NCBI GenBank assembly: GCA_046346845.1
Contig: JAXMHH010000002.1
Location: 62,001 to 126,000, forward strand
Length of the DNA stretch: 64,000 nt
Reading direction: 5' to 3'
DNA from: DSSB01 sp046346845
Lineage (GTDB): Bacteria > UBA10199 > DSSB01
Shown here: piece by piece, positions 1-11,684 of the stretch
Position numbering within the stretch: position 1 is the stretch's first letter
Layout of the letters: each line of letters begins with the position of its first letter
The notes under the pieces: model-generated
Database searches by the model: none
What the model was told of the DNA's origin: nothing
The model's input: only the letters and a program-made list of their open reading frames with translations
Program-made: the position numbers and the translations under genes

Positions 1-443
1 CGCAAGAACGGCAATTGGCCTTTGAGGTCGGAAAGTTGATCGGGGCCTTGGGCCTGGCCCTGGTCTGCGGGGGCATGGGCGGCGTCATGGAGGCCGCCAG
101 CCAGGGCTGCAGCCAGGCGGGGGGCGTCGTGATCGGCATCCTGCCGGGAGGGGCCAAGGAACAGGCCAACGATTTCACCACCTATGCCATCCCCACCAAC
201 CTGGGACATTCCCGAAATACCCTGATCGCCCACAGCGCCGACCTGCTCATCGCCATCGGCACGGGTTACGGGACCTTGAGTGAGGTCGCGATCGCCTTGA
301 AACTCGGTAAAAAGGTCCTGGGGCTGCGCAGCTGGGACGTCCAAGGGGTGCAAACCTGCCAGCAGCTCGGGGAGATCGAGGCCGCCCTGGTTGAATTTTA
401 CGGCGATCTCCGAACTAAGTCTTTGTTATTTAAAGATAATTAG
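1..443 (+). CDS. LOG/TIGR00725 family Rossmann-fold protein (5' end outside window)
   Basis: The reading frame is open to the first base of the window, so the N-terminus is missing; the TTG at 15 is probably internal. What remains is about 146 residues. It has the alternating beta-alpha pattern and glycine signatures of the lysine-decarboxylase-like/LOG superfamily: VCGGMGGVMEAA, then a GGVVIGILPG strand-turn, then GTGYGTLSEVAIAL, which stands where LOG enzymes carry PGGxGTxxE. This best fits the TIGR00725 subgroup, related to cytokinin riboside-monophosphate phosphoribohydrolases. The PGG of the LOG motif is not conserved, so nucleotide hydrolase activity is uncertain. A 125-bp gap separates it from the FHA gene downstream. 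Confidence 0.8.
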   Translation, partial: QERQLAFEVGKLIGALGLALVCGGMGGVMEAASQGCSQAGGVVIGILPGGAKEQANDFTTYAIPTNLGHSRNTLIAHSADLLIAIGTGYGTLSEVAIALKLGKKVLGLRSWDVQGVQTCQQLGEIEAALVEFYGDLRTKSLLFKDN

Positions 444-568
444 CTTATCTCTCCCCGGCCTAAAAAACCGACCGGGCGCGCAACAAAGCCCGGGCCCTGC
501 CGAAAAAGGGCTCCGTATCCTGCGGAATTTTCAGGGGAACACGGGGGTGGTCCCCTCTGGGCACTTTC

Positions 569-3500
569 ATGAGCGGGGGCATCAAATACCGCTTAACATC
601 CCGGGAGCGCATCTTGTTCGCCGATCAACTCGGCGTCCTCGAGGCCCTGCGCGCCCGTCTCAAACCCGGCGGCATCGACGCGAAGGTGGGCGATGCCGAG
701 ATGGAGGTCTCCGTCGAGGAAGAGACCCAGGGCCCCCGCATCAGCATCGAGTACCCCTTCGACACCGATTCCATCCCCAACAACGGCCGCCTCTACGTCA
801 AGGACACCTTCCGCCTGAACCAGGACAGCGGCCAGATCCTGTCCGTCGAGCGCTCGGTGCGCCAGGACATCCAGGCGGCCAAGTCGGTCCGGTATTGGGT
901 GGAAGTCGCCCGGAAGGACCATCCGCAGGAAAAAATCACCTCGTATGTCGACCACCTCAAGCGCTTCGTGGACGACCTCAACAAGCTGCCGAAGCCGGAG
1001 CGGGAAGGGACGGCCACCCGGCTGTTCCTGGAAAAGGTGCTCGCCCAACTGCACCGCCCCTTTCCCCCAAACAACGAGAAGGTCGTGCGAAAAAATTTCG
1101 CCGTCTTCAAAGAGCTGGCGGAAAAAGTCGCGCCCCTGGGCATTCGCATGAAATTCGGCGATCCTCAATCCGGCCTGGTCCTGAGGCGCGAGGGGGACAA
1201 ATTGATCTTGGGCGTGCAGGTCGTGCTGGACAACGATCTCAAGCCCGGCCTGGAGTCGGAAAAAAACGGCCGCATGTACCTGATGGACAGCTACGAGCTC
1301 GATCCGGACACCAAGAAGGTCCTCGCCGCCCATCGCGAGGTCCTGCCCAGCGAGAATCCCAGCAAGAATTTCGACGCGGCCTTCGCCAAGATCAAAGACG
1401 AACCCGCGCCCCCGGTCGACCAACCGGAATTGCAGGCCCTGGTCGACGGCTGGTTGGAAGGCCTCGGAAACGCGGCCAAGGAGGCCCCCGCGGATCCACC
1501 CCCCGCGACCGGCCCCAAAATCTCCCAAGCGCCGGAAGATCCCGCGGGGAAAAAACTCTACGCCCTCTACCTCGAAACCGAGCCCCGCAAGGACTCGACC
1601 AACTCTTTCCTGATGGCGCTCGCCAATCAAGGCAGCGGGCCCGCTGCCTATGCGGCTCCGCTGATGCGCGAGCCGGATCGAGCCGCGATCCATGAGCTGC
1701 TCGGCTATGCGCTGCTGGGGGACGCGGTGGGCGCCGGGCAGGCCCTGGCTGCCTGGTCCCAAGGGCAGGAATTCCAGCCGGAGACCCTAGCGGTGCTGCA
1801 GGCACTCGAGCCTTACGCCCGGGGCGAGGTCGAAGCCGCGCGGAAGGCGCTGCTGCCCTTCCTCCCCTACAGCGGCTTCACCCGCCGCCTCAGCCAGGCC
1901 CTGGAAGCGCGAGCCCGGCAGGACAGCCGGCAGGCGGCCCTGGAGATCCTGAAGACCGCCGCCTTGGAGCGCATGGAAAAGCTGAACGCGGAGGACAAAG
2001 CCTGGTTGAAGGGAATCTTCGGCGGCTCGCCGCCCAATCCGGAGCAGCGGCGCGGCGCGGTGCATTCTTTTTTCAAACGCCTCGAGGCCGGCGGTGCGGT
2101 CTCCGGCAACCGGCTCGCCGCCGACCTGACCGCCACCCCGGCCCAGGGCAACCTCGAGCAGGAGCTGAAGGCCTGGCTATTGGAGAATCCGGCGATGCAG
2201 GAATTGGTTTCGGCCCTGGACGAGAGCGACCCGGGCCTCCGGCAAGGCGAGCTGCTCCGCATCGCGCGGACCAAGTTGCTCGGCACCGAGAAGCTCCCGG
2301 CCGCCGCGAAGGCCATTGCGGAGCGTTGCGACGAGAGAATTCCCGAGGCCCGCGCCCTGCGGAATTGGTTTTCGGGCAAGGCCTCTTTCGGACAAAAGGC
2401 CGAGTTCCTCGCCGCCTCCTTCACCGAGGAGGTCCTGGCTCCGCGGACGATCCTCAGCATGATGGCCGCGGGCACCATGGCCCAAGTGGGCAAGGCCGTC
2501 TTCTTCAGCCGATTCGGATACCAGACGAGGCGGCTGCGCCTGGCCGCGGAGGCCGCGTCGGTCGCCCTGGAGGCGCCCACCTTCGTCTTGACGGACAAGA
2601 TCGTCGCCAGCGCTTGGACCAGCCCCGAGCGGCAATGGGACCACCTAGGGCGCGACATGTTCGGCGCCCTGGTGGCCTTCGGCACCCTGCGCGGGTCCGG
2701 TCTGATCTCGCGCCGCCTCGTCAATTCCCTCGAGGCCTCGAAGGCCCTGGAGACCTTCTCCGCCGGCCGCAGCCGCTGGGCCCTTGCCGAACGCCTGCTT
2801 CCCCAAGCGGAGGGTCTGCTCAAGGCCGAGGGCCGCCGCGCGGGGCTTTCGAAACTCGCGGGCAAGGCGGCCGTGCCCACCTTGAAATACTTGGGCACGA
2901 CCGGGGTCTCGCGCCGCTGGATTCCCCCACTGCTGCGAGGCCTTTCAACGCATGGCTTGAGCCTCGGCGCGTTGATGTCGGCCAACAGCCTGACGCGGCT
3001 CCTCGGTCTGCGCGAGGCCTCCCCGCAAGGTTGGAGCTCCGACTTGACGGACGATGTTTTGATGTACGGTCACTTCCTGGTCGCGGGTCACCTCGCGAGA
3101 CGGCTCGGCCGCAGCGAGCTCGACACCCGCCTCTCGCTGATCGAGGGGCTTCCCCTCGAAGCCAAGGCGGAGCCCAAGCGCCCCGAACCGGCCGAAGGCG
3201 CGCCGCCGGACCCCGCAGCCCGCGCCTCGGAGCCGCCCGCCTCGGAGAAGCTTCCCGCCCTCGACGTCCCTCCGGAGCTGAAAGATTTCGGCCGCAACTT
3301 AAGAAAATGGGCCCTGGATTTTTTTCCCCAGCTGGGACGGCTGGGCGCGGAGTTGATGGCGTCCCTGCGTTCCCTGCGGGGGAAACAGGCGGTGCCGGAA
3401 ACCCCCAAAGTGGATATCCCGGAGGCCTCGGGCCCCGAATCGAGCAAGGAGCAGACTTCCCCGGCGCCCGCCTCCGCTCCGAAGGCCCCGTCGGTCCCAC

Positions 3501-5332
3501 CTATCCCAGAAACCAAGCCTGCCGGCCCGCCGCCCGCGGAAGGCGACCAGCGACCCACGGTGCCCGCCCAGCCGCCGGCCCTCTTGCGCCCGGCCGAGGA
3601 GCGAGTCAACTTCCGCATGCTCGAACCGGACTCGCCCGCAGCGAAAGGCAAGGAAAACAAAGTCACGGTGGAGGTGATGGGACGGGAGGAGGACCTGCTC
3701 GTCCCCGTGAAGGGCGGCCTCGTGGAGCGATCCTTCGAATCCATCCTGGGTCGAGAGGAATTGCAAAGCCCCGCCCAAGCCGTCGGCATCGACTTCGGCT
3801 TTGCCAGCATCCATCAGGATATCGCCCCGCAACACGCCAAGTTGAGCGTCCGGGTCCGCTGGGAGGTCAAGAACACCAAAGAAGGAGCCTCGGCGAACTT
3901 GAAGGATTGGGAACTCCGCATCGAAGATATGAACAGCCCGACGGGAACCTTCCTGAACGGCGAGCGCGTCACGAAGGCCATGCCGCTAAAAGACGGAGAT
4001 CGAATCCGCCTCGGGGAAGGTAGTCAGGAGTTGCTCCTGCGCCTCGACAAGGTCCAGCCCGACGTCTTCTTGGTCCGTCCGGAAATCCCCCTGTTGGGGT
4101 CGAACGGGGAGTGGCTGGTCGGCCGCGAACAGGCCGGCGCCAAGACCCCCGACATCCCCTTCCCGCTCTCCGACCGGGACATCAGCCGCCGCCACGCCAG
4201 GATCCTCCGCGACGCCGAGGGGCGTTACTTCCTGCAGGACCTGAGCAGCCTGGGGACGCGCCTGAACTCGCGGCGCATCCACGGCACCCTCGAGCTGCAA
4301 GACGGGGACCGGCTGCAATTCGGAAATTTCGGCGAGTTGGTCTTTGAATTTCCGAAGGGAGTGGAAGCCGCCAAACCCTTGGGCGACAAACCCCTGCCCA
4401 CTCACCCACGCGAGGCGCTGCCGCCTCCCGAACAGGCCGCGGTCCACCCCGCCTACCGCGGCAAATCCGCCGAGGAGGTGGAAAATCTCTTCCACCGTCT
4501 CAGCGCGGAGGAGGAAGTCGATCCCAGCGACTTCCGCGCGGGTCAATTGCGACTGCCGGACGAACGCAGCATCTTGCTGAACTCGCTCCATACCGGTTGG
4601 GCGATCGGTTTCGAGGGCGAGTTGACCGGCAACAGCCAGGCCCTGCGGTTCAGCGCCCCGCCCGAGGCGGCGAAGCACCCGGTCTTGATCTATCTCGACC
4701 GCGAGCGAGGCCAATTTACGCTACGGCCCCTGCGGCCGGAGGCGGAGGTCTTCGTGCAGCCGCGTCCGGAGCGCCATCTCTCCCCGGAGGGCAAGGCCCG
4801 CAAACCGACGGGAGCCCGCCAGCGCCTGCAGGGTTGGACGCGCTTGGAGGGCGGGGAGCGGATCTTCCTGGGGCCAGATTTTTATTTCGACTTTTGGCCG
4901 GCGGCGCCGACCCCGCTCCAGGAGAACCTCGTGTCGGCCCTGGGGAGCATCCCCGCCGAGGCTCCGGCCCCCGTGGAAATCAAAACCTCGCCGATCCAGC
5001 CGAAATTCCTTTTGGGAGGCGGCGAATCGGAAATCCTCCTGAACCAACCCGTCGTGTTTCGCTCCTCCGAATCAGGACAAGGAATCCCGCAACCCGCCGG
5101 CCCGGGCAAGCCCGCCCACACCGAGGTGCTCCTCCCCGAAGCCGACGGCAAGATCCACGAGACCCGGCTGTTTCAGGCCGAGGACGGCTCGTGGAAGATC
5201 CGCTCCGAGGGCGGAGACGGCGAGCCGGTCCGGGTCAACGGCATGCGACTCCCCGCGGGCCTCGAGCTGGACCTGCTGCCGGACAGCCTCATCGAGGCCG
5301 GCAACAAGAAATTCAAGCTCCGCCTGCCTTGA
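569..5332 (+). CDS. Giant FHA-domain protein with hydrophobic central module
   Basis: 1587 residues. Residues about 20-100 and 185-275 look like an internal duplication (NGRLYVKDTFRL versus NGRMYLMDSYEL). Residues about 340-620 are helical, TPR-like. About 622-847 form a Gly/Ala-rich hydrophobic module (ILSMMAAGTMAQVGKAV, then EAPTFVLTDKIV, ending FLVAGHLARRLG) that resembles modules in two other large proteins of this window. About 850-1050 is a Pro/Ala/Glu linker. The C-terminus carries two recognisable FHA domains (about 1050-1162; about 1170-1265 with LVGRE, SRRHARI and SLGTRLNSRR) and two degenerate FHA-like folds (about 1320-1445 and 1480-1587). FHA domains bind phosphothreonine peptides, so a signalling scaffold is inferred. 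No signal peptide is evident. No Shine-Dalgarno precedes ATG 569; a short hairpin (533-556) lies just upstream. Confidence 0.85.
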   Translation: MSGGIKYRLTSRERILFADQLGVLEALRARLKPGGIDAKVGDAEMEVSVEEETQGPRISIEYPFDTDSIPNNGRLYVKDTFRLNQDSGQILSVERSVRQDIQAAKSVRYWVEVARKDHPQEKITSYVDHLKRFVDDLNKLPKPEREGTATRLFLEKVLAQLHRPFPPNNEKVVRKNFAVFKELAEKVAPLGIRMKFGDPQSGLVLRREGDKLILGVQVVLDNDLKPGLESEKNGRMYLMDSYELDPDTKKVLAAHREVLPSENPSKNFDAAFAKIKDEPAPPVDQPELQALVDGWLEGLGNAAKEAPADPPPATGPKISQAPEDPAGKKLYALYLETEPRKDSTNSFLMALANQGSGPAAYAAPLMREPDRAAIHELLGYALLGDAVGAGQALAAWSQGQEFQPETLAVLQALEPYARGEVEAARKALLPFLPYSGFTRRLSQALEARARQDSRQAALEILKTAALERMEKLNAEDKAWLKGIFGGSPPNPEQRRGAVHSFFKRLEAGGAVSGNRLAADLTATPAQGNLEQELKAWLLENPAMQELVSALDESDPGLRQGELLRIARTKLLGTEKLPAAAKAIAERCDERIPEARALRNWFSGKASFGQKAEFLAASFTEEVLAPRTILSMMAAGTMAQVGKAVFFSRFGYQTRRLRLAAEAASVALEAPTFVLTDKIVASAWTSPERQWDHLGRDMFGALVAFGTLRGSGLISRRLVNSLEASKALETFSAGRSRWALAERLLPQAEGLLKAEGRRAGLSKLAGKAAVPTLKYLGTTGVSRRWIPPLLRGLSTHGLSLGALMSANSLTRLLGLREASPQGWSSDLTDDVLMYGHFLVAGHLARRLGRSELDTRLSLIEGLPLEAKAEPKRPEPAEGAPPDPAARASEPPASEKLPALDVPPELKDFGRNLRKWALDFFPQLGRLGAELMASLRSLRGKQAVPETPKVDIPEASGPESSKEQTSPAPASAPKAPSVPPIPETKPAGPPPAEGDQRPTVPAQPPALLRPAEERVNFRMLEPDSPAAKGKENKVTVEVMGREEDLLVPVKGGLVERSFESILGREELQSPAQAVGIDFGFASIHQDIAPQHAKLSVRVRWEVKNTKEGASANLKDWELRIEDMNSPTGTFLNGERVTKAMPLKDGDRIRLGEGSQELLLRLDKVQPDVFLVRPEIPLLGSNGEWLVGREQAGAKTPDIPFPLSDRDISRRHARILRDAEGRYFLQDLSSLGTRLNSRRIHGTLELQDGDRLQFGNFGELVFEFPKGVEAAKPLGDKPLPTHPREALPPPEQAAVHPAYRGKSAEEVENLFHRLSAEEEVDPSDFRAGQLRLPDERSILLNSLHTGWAIGFEGELTGNSQALRFSAPPEAAKHPVLIYLDRERGQFTLRPLRPEAEVFVQPRPERHLSPEGKARKPTGARQRLQGWTRLEGGERIFLGPDFYFDFWPAAPTPLQENLVSALGSIPAEAPAPVEIKTSPIQPKFLLGGGESEILLNQPVVFRSSESGQGIPQPAGPGKPAHTEVLLPEADGKIHETRLFQAEDGSWKIRSEGGDGEPVRVNGMRLPAGLELDLLPDSLIEAGNKKFKLRLP

Positions 5333-5396
5333 CGCAACGCTTCTCGAGAAATCGTCCCGCTCTCATCCTCGCCATGCTAGACTGTCCTAACGGGTT

Positions 5397-7049
5397 ATGG
5401 ACTTTAGCCACTTTTCCTCCCTCGCGTTTTTTGGGGCGATCGCCATCTTCATCTACGGGATCCGACTGACCCGGGCGGGCATCCAACTACTCGCCGGCGA
5501 CCGCCTGCGCGTCATCCTGGCCTCGCTGACCGAAAACCGCTTTCTGGCGATGGGGATCGGGGCCCTGGTCACCCTGATCCTGCAGAGCTCCAGCGCGACG
5601 ACCATCAATTTGGTCGGCTTCGTCGCGTCGGGCTCGATGACCCTGACCCAGGCGATGGGCGTAATGCTGGGCGCCGACATCGGCACGACCTTCGTGGTCA
5701 TGCTCCTGGCCATCAAGGGGATCGTCACCTATTCGCTGCTTTTCCTGGTGGCGGGGCTCGTGGTCGACATCCTGCGCCGCGGCAAGCGGGGCCGTTACGT
5801 CAGCATGATCCTGATGGGGTTCGGCTTCGTCTTTTTCGGGATGAAACTGATCGTGGGCGTGACCGGATCGCTGCAGGCGGACCCCTTGCTCCGGGAAATC
5901 TTCGTCTTCCTGACGGATCGCCCCTGGGTCCTGATGGCGGCCAGCATCGCCTTCACGGTGGCGGTGCAGAACAGTGCGGCGCCCATCGGCCTGGCGATCG
6001 CGCTCGCCTACTCCGGGCTTTTGAATTTAGACAGCGCGCTCCCGATCGTGCTGGGCGCGAACATCGGCACCTGCTCGGGCTCGTTGCTCGCCAGCCTAGG
6101 CTCCAACCACGCCGGGAAGCGCGTGGCCCTGGCCCATTTTTTGTTCAAGACGAGCGGTGCCTTGGCCGCCATGCTCCTGCTGCATCCCTTCGGGCGCTCC
6201 GTCGCCTGGTTCACCTCACTGCTCCACGGCGAGTTTCCCGTCAGCGGGCAGATCGCCATCGCGCACCTGCTGTTCAACCTTTACCTGGTGCTGGTTTTTC
6301 TCCCCTTGCTTAAGCCCGCCGCCTGGCTCATCGAAAAAACCCTGCCGGACCCGCGCCGCGGCGCGGAAGAGAAATTCCGGCCGCGTTACCTCGACCTGAA
6401 ATCCCTGGAAGTCCCCAGCCTCGCCTTCGCGAACGTCCGGCGGGAGATGCTCCGCATGCTGGACCTCGACCACCAGATGTTCGCCGACTGTCTGGAGGTC
6501 TTCGAGAAGAACGACCGGGTGCTCATGGAAGAAATCCTCAGCCAGGACGACCAAGTCGATCTCTTGAACCGCGAGATCAAATTCTTCCTCGCCCGGCTTT
6601 CCCAGGAGAGCCTGACCACGGAACAGGCCGATATGGAGCTGCGCCTGATCGAGATGACGGGCATCCTCGAGGAAATTGGCGACATCATCAACCGCGCCAT
6701 CCTCGAGGTGGCGGACAAAAAAATCCGGACGGGAAGGAGGTTTTCGGAAGAGGGCTGGGCGGAACTGAAGGACTTTCACGGCCGGATCCACGAAAATTTC
6801 CAAATCGCCGCGGGCGCCTTGGCCGCGGACGACGAGACGCTGGCCAAAAAATTGCTGCGCCATAACGAGCAGCTCGTGGTCATCGAGAAGGAGTACCAGC
6901 AAGCCCACCTCAATCGCCTCCACCTCGGCAAGCGGGAGACCTTGGAGTCGAGCTCCCTTCACCTGGACCTCTTGGCCAATTTTTACCGAATCAACTTCCT
7001 GGTCGCGAAACTGATCCGCCGGGCCTATCCGAAGGCGGTCGGAGCCTAG
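5397..7049 (+). CDS. Na+/phosphate symporter with C-terminal PhoU-like domain
   Basis: 550 residues, the usual length of bacterial Na/Pi-cotransporter II proteins (NptA/YjbB type). The N-terminal ~330 residues are strongly hydrophobic and contain the duplicated transport repeat: the first with ILQSSSATTINLVGF (about residue 60), the second with the diverged AVQNSAAPIGLAIA (about residue 190). Residues about 340-545 are a charged helical PhoU-like region. Known role of the family: sodium-driven phosphate import or efflux across the inner membrane, with PhoU as a regulatory domain. It starts 64 bp after the FHA gene and has no obvious Shine-Dalgarno. Polyphosphate kinase is about 23 kb away, so there is no direct operon link. 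Confidence 0.9.
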   Translation: MDFSHFSSLAFFGAIAIFIYGIRLTRAGIQLLAGDRLRVILASLTENRFLAMGIGALVTLILQSSSATTINLVGFVASGSMTLTQAMGVMLGADIGTTFVVMLLAIKGIVTYSLLFLVAGLVVDILRRGKRGRYVSMILMGFGFVFFGMKLIVGVTGSLQADPLLREIFVFLTDRPWVLMAASIAFTVAVQNSAAPIGLAIALAYSGLLNLDSALPIVLGANIGTCSGSLLASLGSNHAGKRVALAHFLFKTSGALAAMLLLHPFGRSVAWFTSLLHGEFPVSGQIAIAHLLFNLYLVLVFLPLLKPAAWLIEKTLPDPRRGAEEKFRPRYLDLKSLEVPSLAFANVRREMLRMLDLDHQMFADCLEVFEKNDRVLMEEILSQDDQVDLLNREIKFFLARLSQESLTTEQADMELRLIEMTGILEEIGDIINRAILEVADKKIRTGRRFSEEGWAELKDFHGRIHENFQIAAGALAADDETLAKKLLRHNEQLVVIEKEYQQAHLNRLHLGKRETLESSSLHLDLLANFYRINFLVAKLIRRAYPKAVGA

Positions 7050-7107
7050 GGGCCTTTTCTGCATTCTCCTGCTGACAAGCCGGGGTCCCCCCGCTTATCC
7101 TTCTGGT

Positions 7108-7125
7108 GAAGAAAAATTTTTCTTC
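7108..7125. promoter_or_regulatory. Perfect 18-bp palindrome upstream of the 507-residue protein gene
   Basis: GAAGAAAAATTTTTCTTC is its own reverse complement. It lies in the 151-bp gap between the phosphate symporter and the next gene, about 75 bp before its GTG start. The AT core could favour a dimeric regulator or simply be bent DNA. No T-tract follows a G/C stem, so it is not a typical terminator. Confidence 0.3.
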
Positions 7126-7200
7126 CGCCGCAACCTGGCGGGCCCCAAAGACCGATATGTTTAATCAGGAAGATCGTTTTGGGGGAAAGGAACGCTCCCC

Positions 7201-8724
7201 GTGGGTGACCCCGTCGAGAATAATCCAGTAAATTCAAGCCCTTTGGTGTCTTACGAAGACCCCAGTGTGGGCATGTCCATCGACCCCTCGGCCGCAGTGT
7301 CCCTGCCTATCGAAGCGGTCGTCGACCTTACGGCCCCGAGCAGCTCCGGCTCGGGCGATTCCTTTTCGCGTCCCCTGCGCCTCCCCAGCCACTTGTCGCC
7401 CCATGCCGGAATCCGGGTCTCGGACGGCCACGGCGGCGCAAGAACCGTAGAGCTAATTGATTTAATTAAAGAATCTAGGACAGATGCGAGCGCCCGGGCC
7501 AACCTCCGCACCTTGGCCAGCGCCGCCGCGGCCGATCCCAACATCCTCAACCGCTGCTATGTCTCCAGCGAGGAGAACCTGCTGCCCATGTTGGCGCAGT
7601 TGGGCTCGACCGACCCGGTGGCCCGCCGCGAGGGCGCGCTCGCCCTGCGTCATTTCATCCTCAATCATCCGGAAGACCGCACCCTGCAGCAGGGCCTGGT
7701 CGCCACGGTGGCGGATATCGCCCGCGACGACGCCGACAACCGGGAGGCCCGCGAGGTCTTGGCGGACATCGCCCGGAACAACTCCCCGCAAAACACCGGC
7801 CTGCGCCAATGGATGCAGCGTCAGGCGGATATCGCCCCCTTGGTGCCGAGCTCCGCGAGCCCCCTTGTCGCCAATGCCGCACCGAATGGCCCCGTCGCCC
7901 CGGGGCTGCCCGTCGGGGCACCGAATGCCCCCGCCCCGAACGGAAGCGAGGTCCTCGCGCCTAGCACGGCCTTACTGGCGACCGCGAGTCCGGCCTCGCC
8001 CGCCGTGCCGCTATCCACCGCCTTGAGTGAGCAGCTGGTCCATCTGATTGAAAATCGCACCGCCGGCACCCCTCTGGAGGGTATCCCCACCGAGGGCATC
8101 CTGAGTTTTGCGCAAAACCACGCCAATCTCCCGGCGGGTCCCTTCGAAGATTTATTGCGCCTCCGCATCTTGGCGGACGCCCTGCCGCTCAACGGCTTCA
8201 CCGGCAATCTGTTCGGCGCCTCCTCGACGGTGGCCGGCCTCTTGGCCGAAGACATCCTCCGGGCGATGAATCGCGAGCGCGGCGCCTCCGGCGGCGCCGG
8301 TCTGCCGGAAGGAACCAACGCGGCCCAGCCCGGCTCGGACGGGTTCGGGGCCCCGGCCCCCGCCTTCGTCGCGACGCGGGAACCAGGCGCCACGCCCAAC
8401 CCCGGTCCCCTGGGCGACGCACCGCGCGCCTCGCTGGGCGCCTCCTTCCCCAACGCGGCCCTGAGCTTTTTCGTCCCCTCCCTGCTCACTAGCCTTTCCG
8501 GCATGCAGGGCCTGGCCTCGCAGTCCAACAGCCTGCTCCCGACGCCCCTGGCGACGCTCGCCCAGGGCCTGGGCGGACGCCCCAGCTATCACGTCGAGGG
8601 GCCCACGGCGCTCGACGGAGACGGGCATGAGGGTTTCGGCGGCGGCTCCGGCCACGGCTCGGGGCAAGAGGGCGGCGAACACCGCGACGAGCGCCGCGAA
8701 GGCGCCGACGCCTACCTCGCCTAA
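7201..8724 (+). CDS. ARM/HEAT-like repeat protein with low-complexity flanks, function unknown
   Basis: 507 residues from a GTG start preceded by AAAGGAA about nine bases upstream. Residues about 90-210 form amphipathic helices like armadillo/HEAT repeats (ARREGALALRHFILNHPED and neighbours), reminiscent of Hsp70 nucleotide-exchange-factor or adaptor folds. Flanking regions are rich in Ala, Pro, Gly and Ser and look disordered; the last ~40 residues are Gly/His/Glu-rich. No signal peptide or enzyme motif is visible. A protein-protein interaction role is the most that can be inferred. Its low-complexity style resembles that of the giant proteins in this window, though it lacks their hydrophobic module. 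Confidence 0.75.
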   Translation: MGDPVENNPVNSSPLVSYEDPSVGMSIDPSAAVSLPIEAVVDLTAPSSSGSGDSFSRPLRLPSHLSPHAGIRVSDGHGGARTVELIDLIKESRTDASARANLRTLASAAAADPNILNRCYVSSEENLLPMLAQLGSTDPVARREGALALRHFILNHPEDRTLQQGLVATVADIARDDADNREAREVLADIARNNSPQNTGLRQWMQRQADIAPLVPSSASPLVANAAPNGPVAPGLPVGAPNAPAPNGSEVLAPSTALLATASPASPAVPLSTALSEQLVHLIENRTAGTPLEGIPTEGILSFAQNHANLPAGPFEDLLRLRILADALPLNGFTGNLFGASSTVAGLLAEDILRAMNRERGASGGAGLPEGTNAAQPGSDGFGAPAPAFVATREPGATPNPGPLGDAPRASLGASFPNAALSFFVPSLLTSLSGMQGLASQSNSLLPTPLATLAQGLGGRPSYHVEGPTALDGDGHEGFGGGSGHGSGQEGGEHRDERREGADAYLA

Positions 8725-8746
8725 CGCATCCCTTGCCGTTTTCCCA

Positions 8747-8776
8747 TTGACCCCCACCGCCGCCCGCAGCTAGTCG
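8747..8776 (+). promoter_or_regulatory. Predicted promoter of uvrA (leaderless type)
   Basis: TTGACC at 8747-8752, an 18-bp spacer, then TAGTCG at 8771-8776. The start codon at 8786 is only 9 nt beyond the -10 box, so transcription would begin at or within a couple of bases of the AUG. No LexA-like box was recognised. Confidence 0.4.
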
Positions 8777-8785
8777 TTAAGGCTT

Positions 8786-11665
<2,880 letters not shown>

Positions 11666-11684
11666 GCCCTGATAGGGAGGCACC

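Noticed and set aside
472..493. Hairpin CCGGGC/GCCCGG after the LOG-family gene as a terminator
   Set aside because: Short stem, 10-base loop and no T-tract; it could arise by chance in GC-rich DNA.
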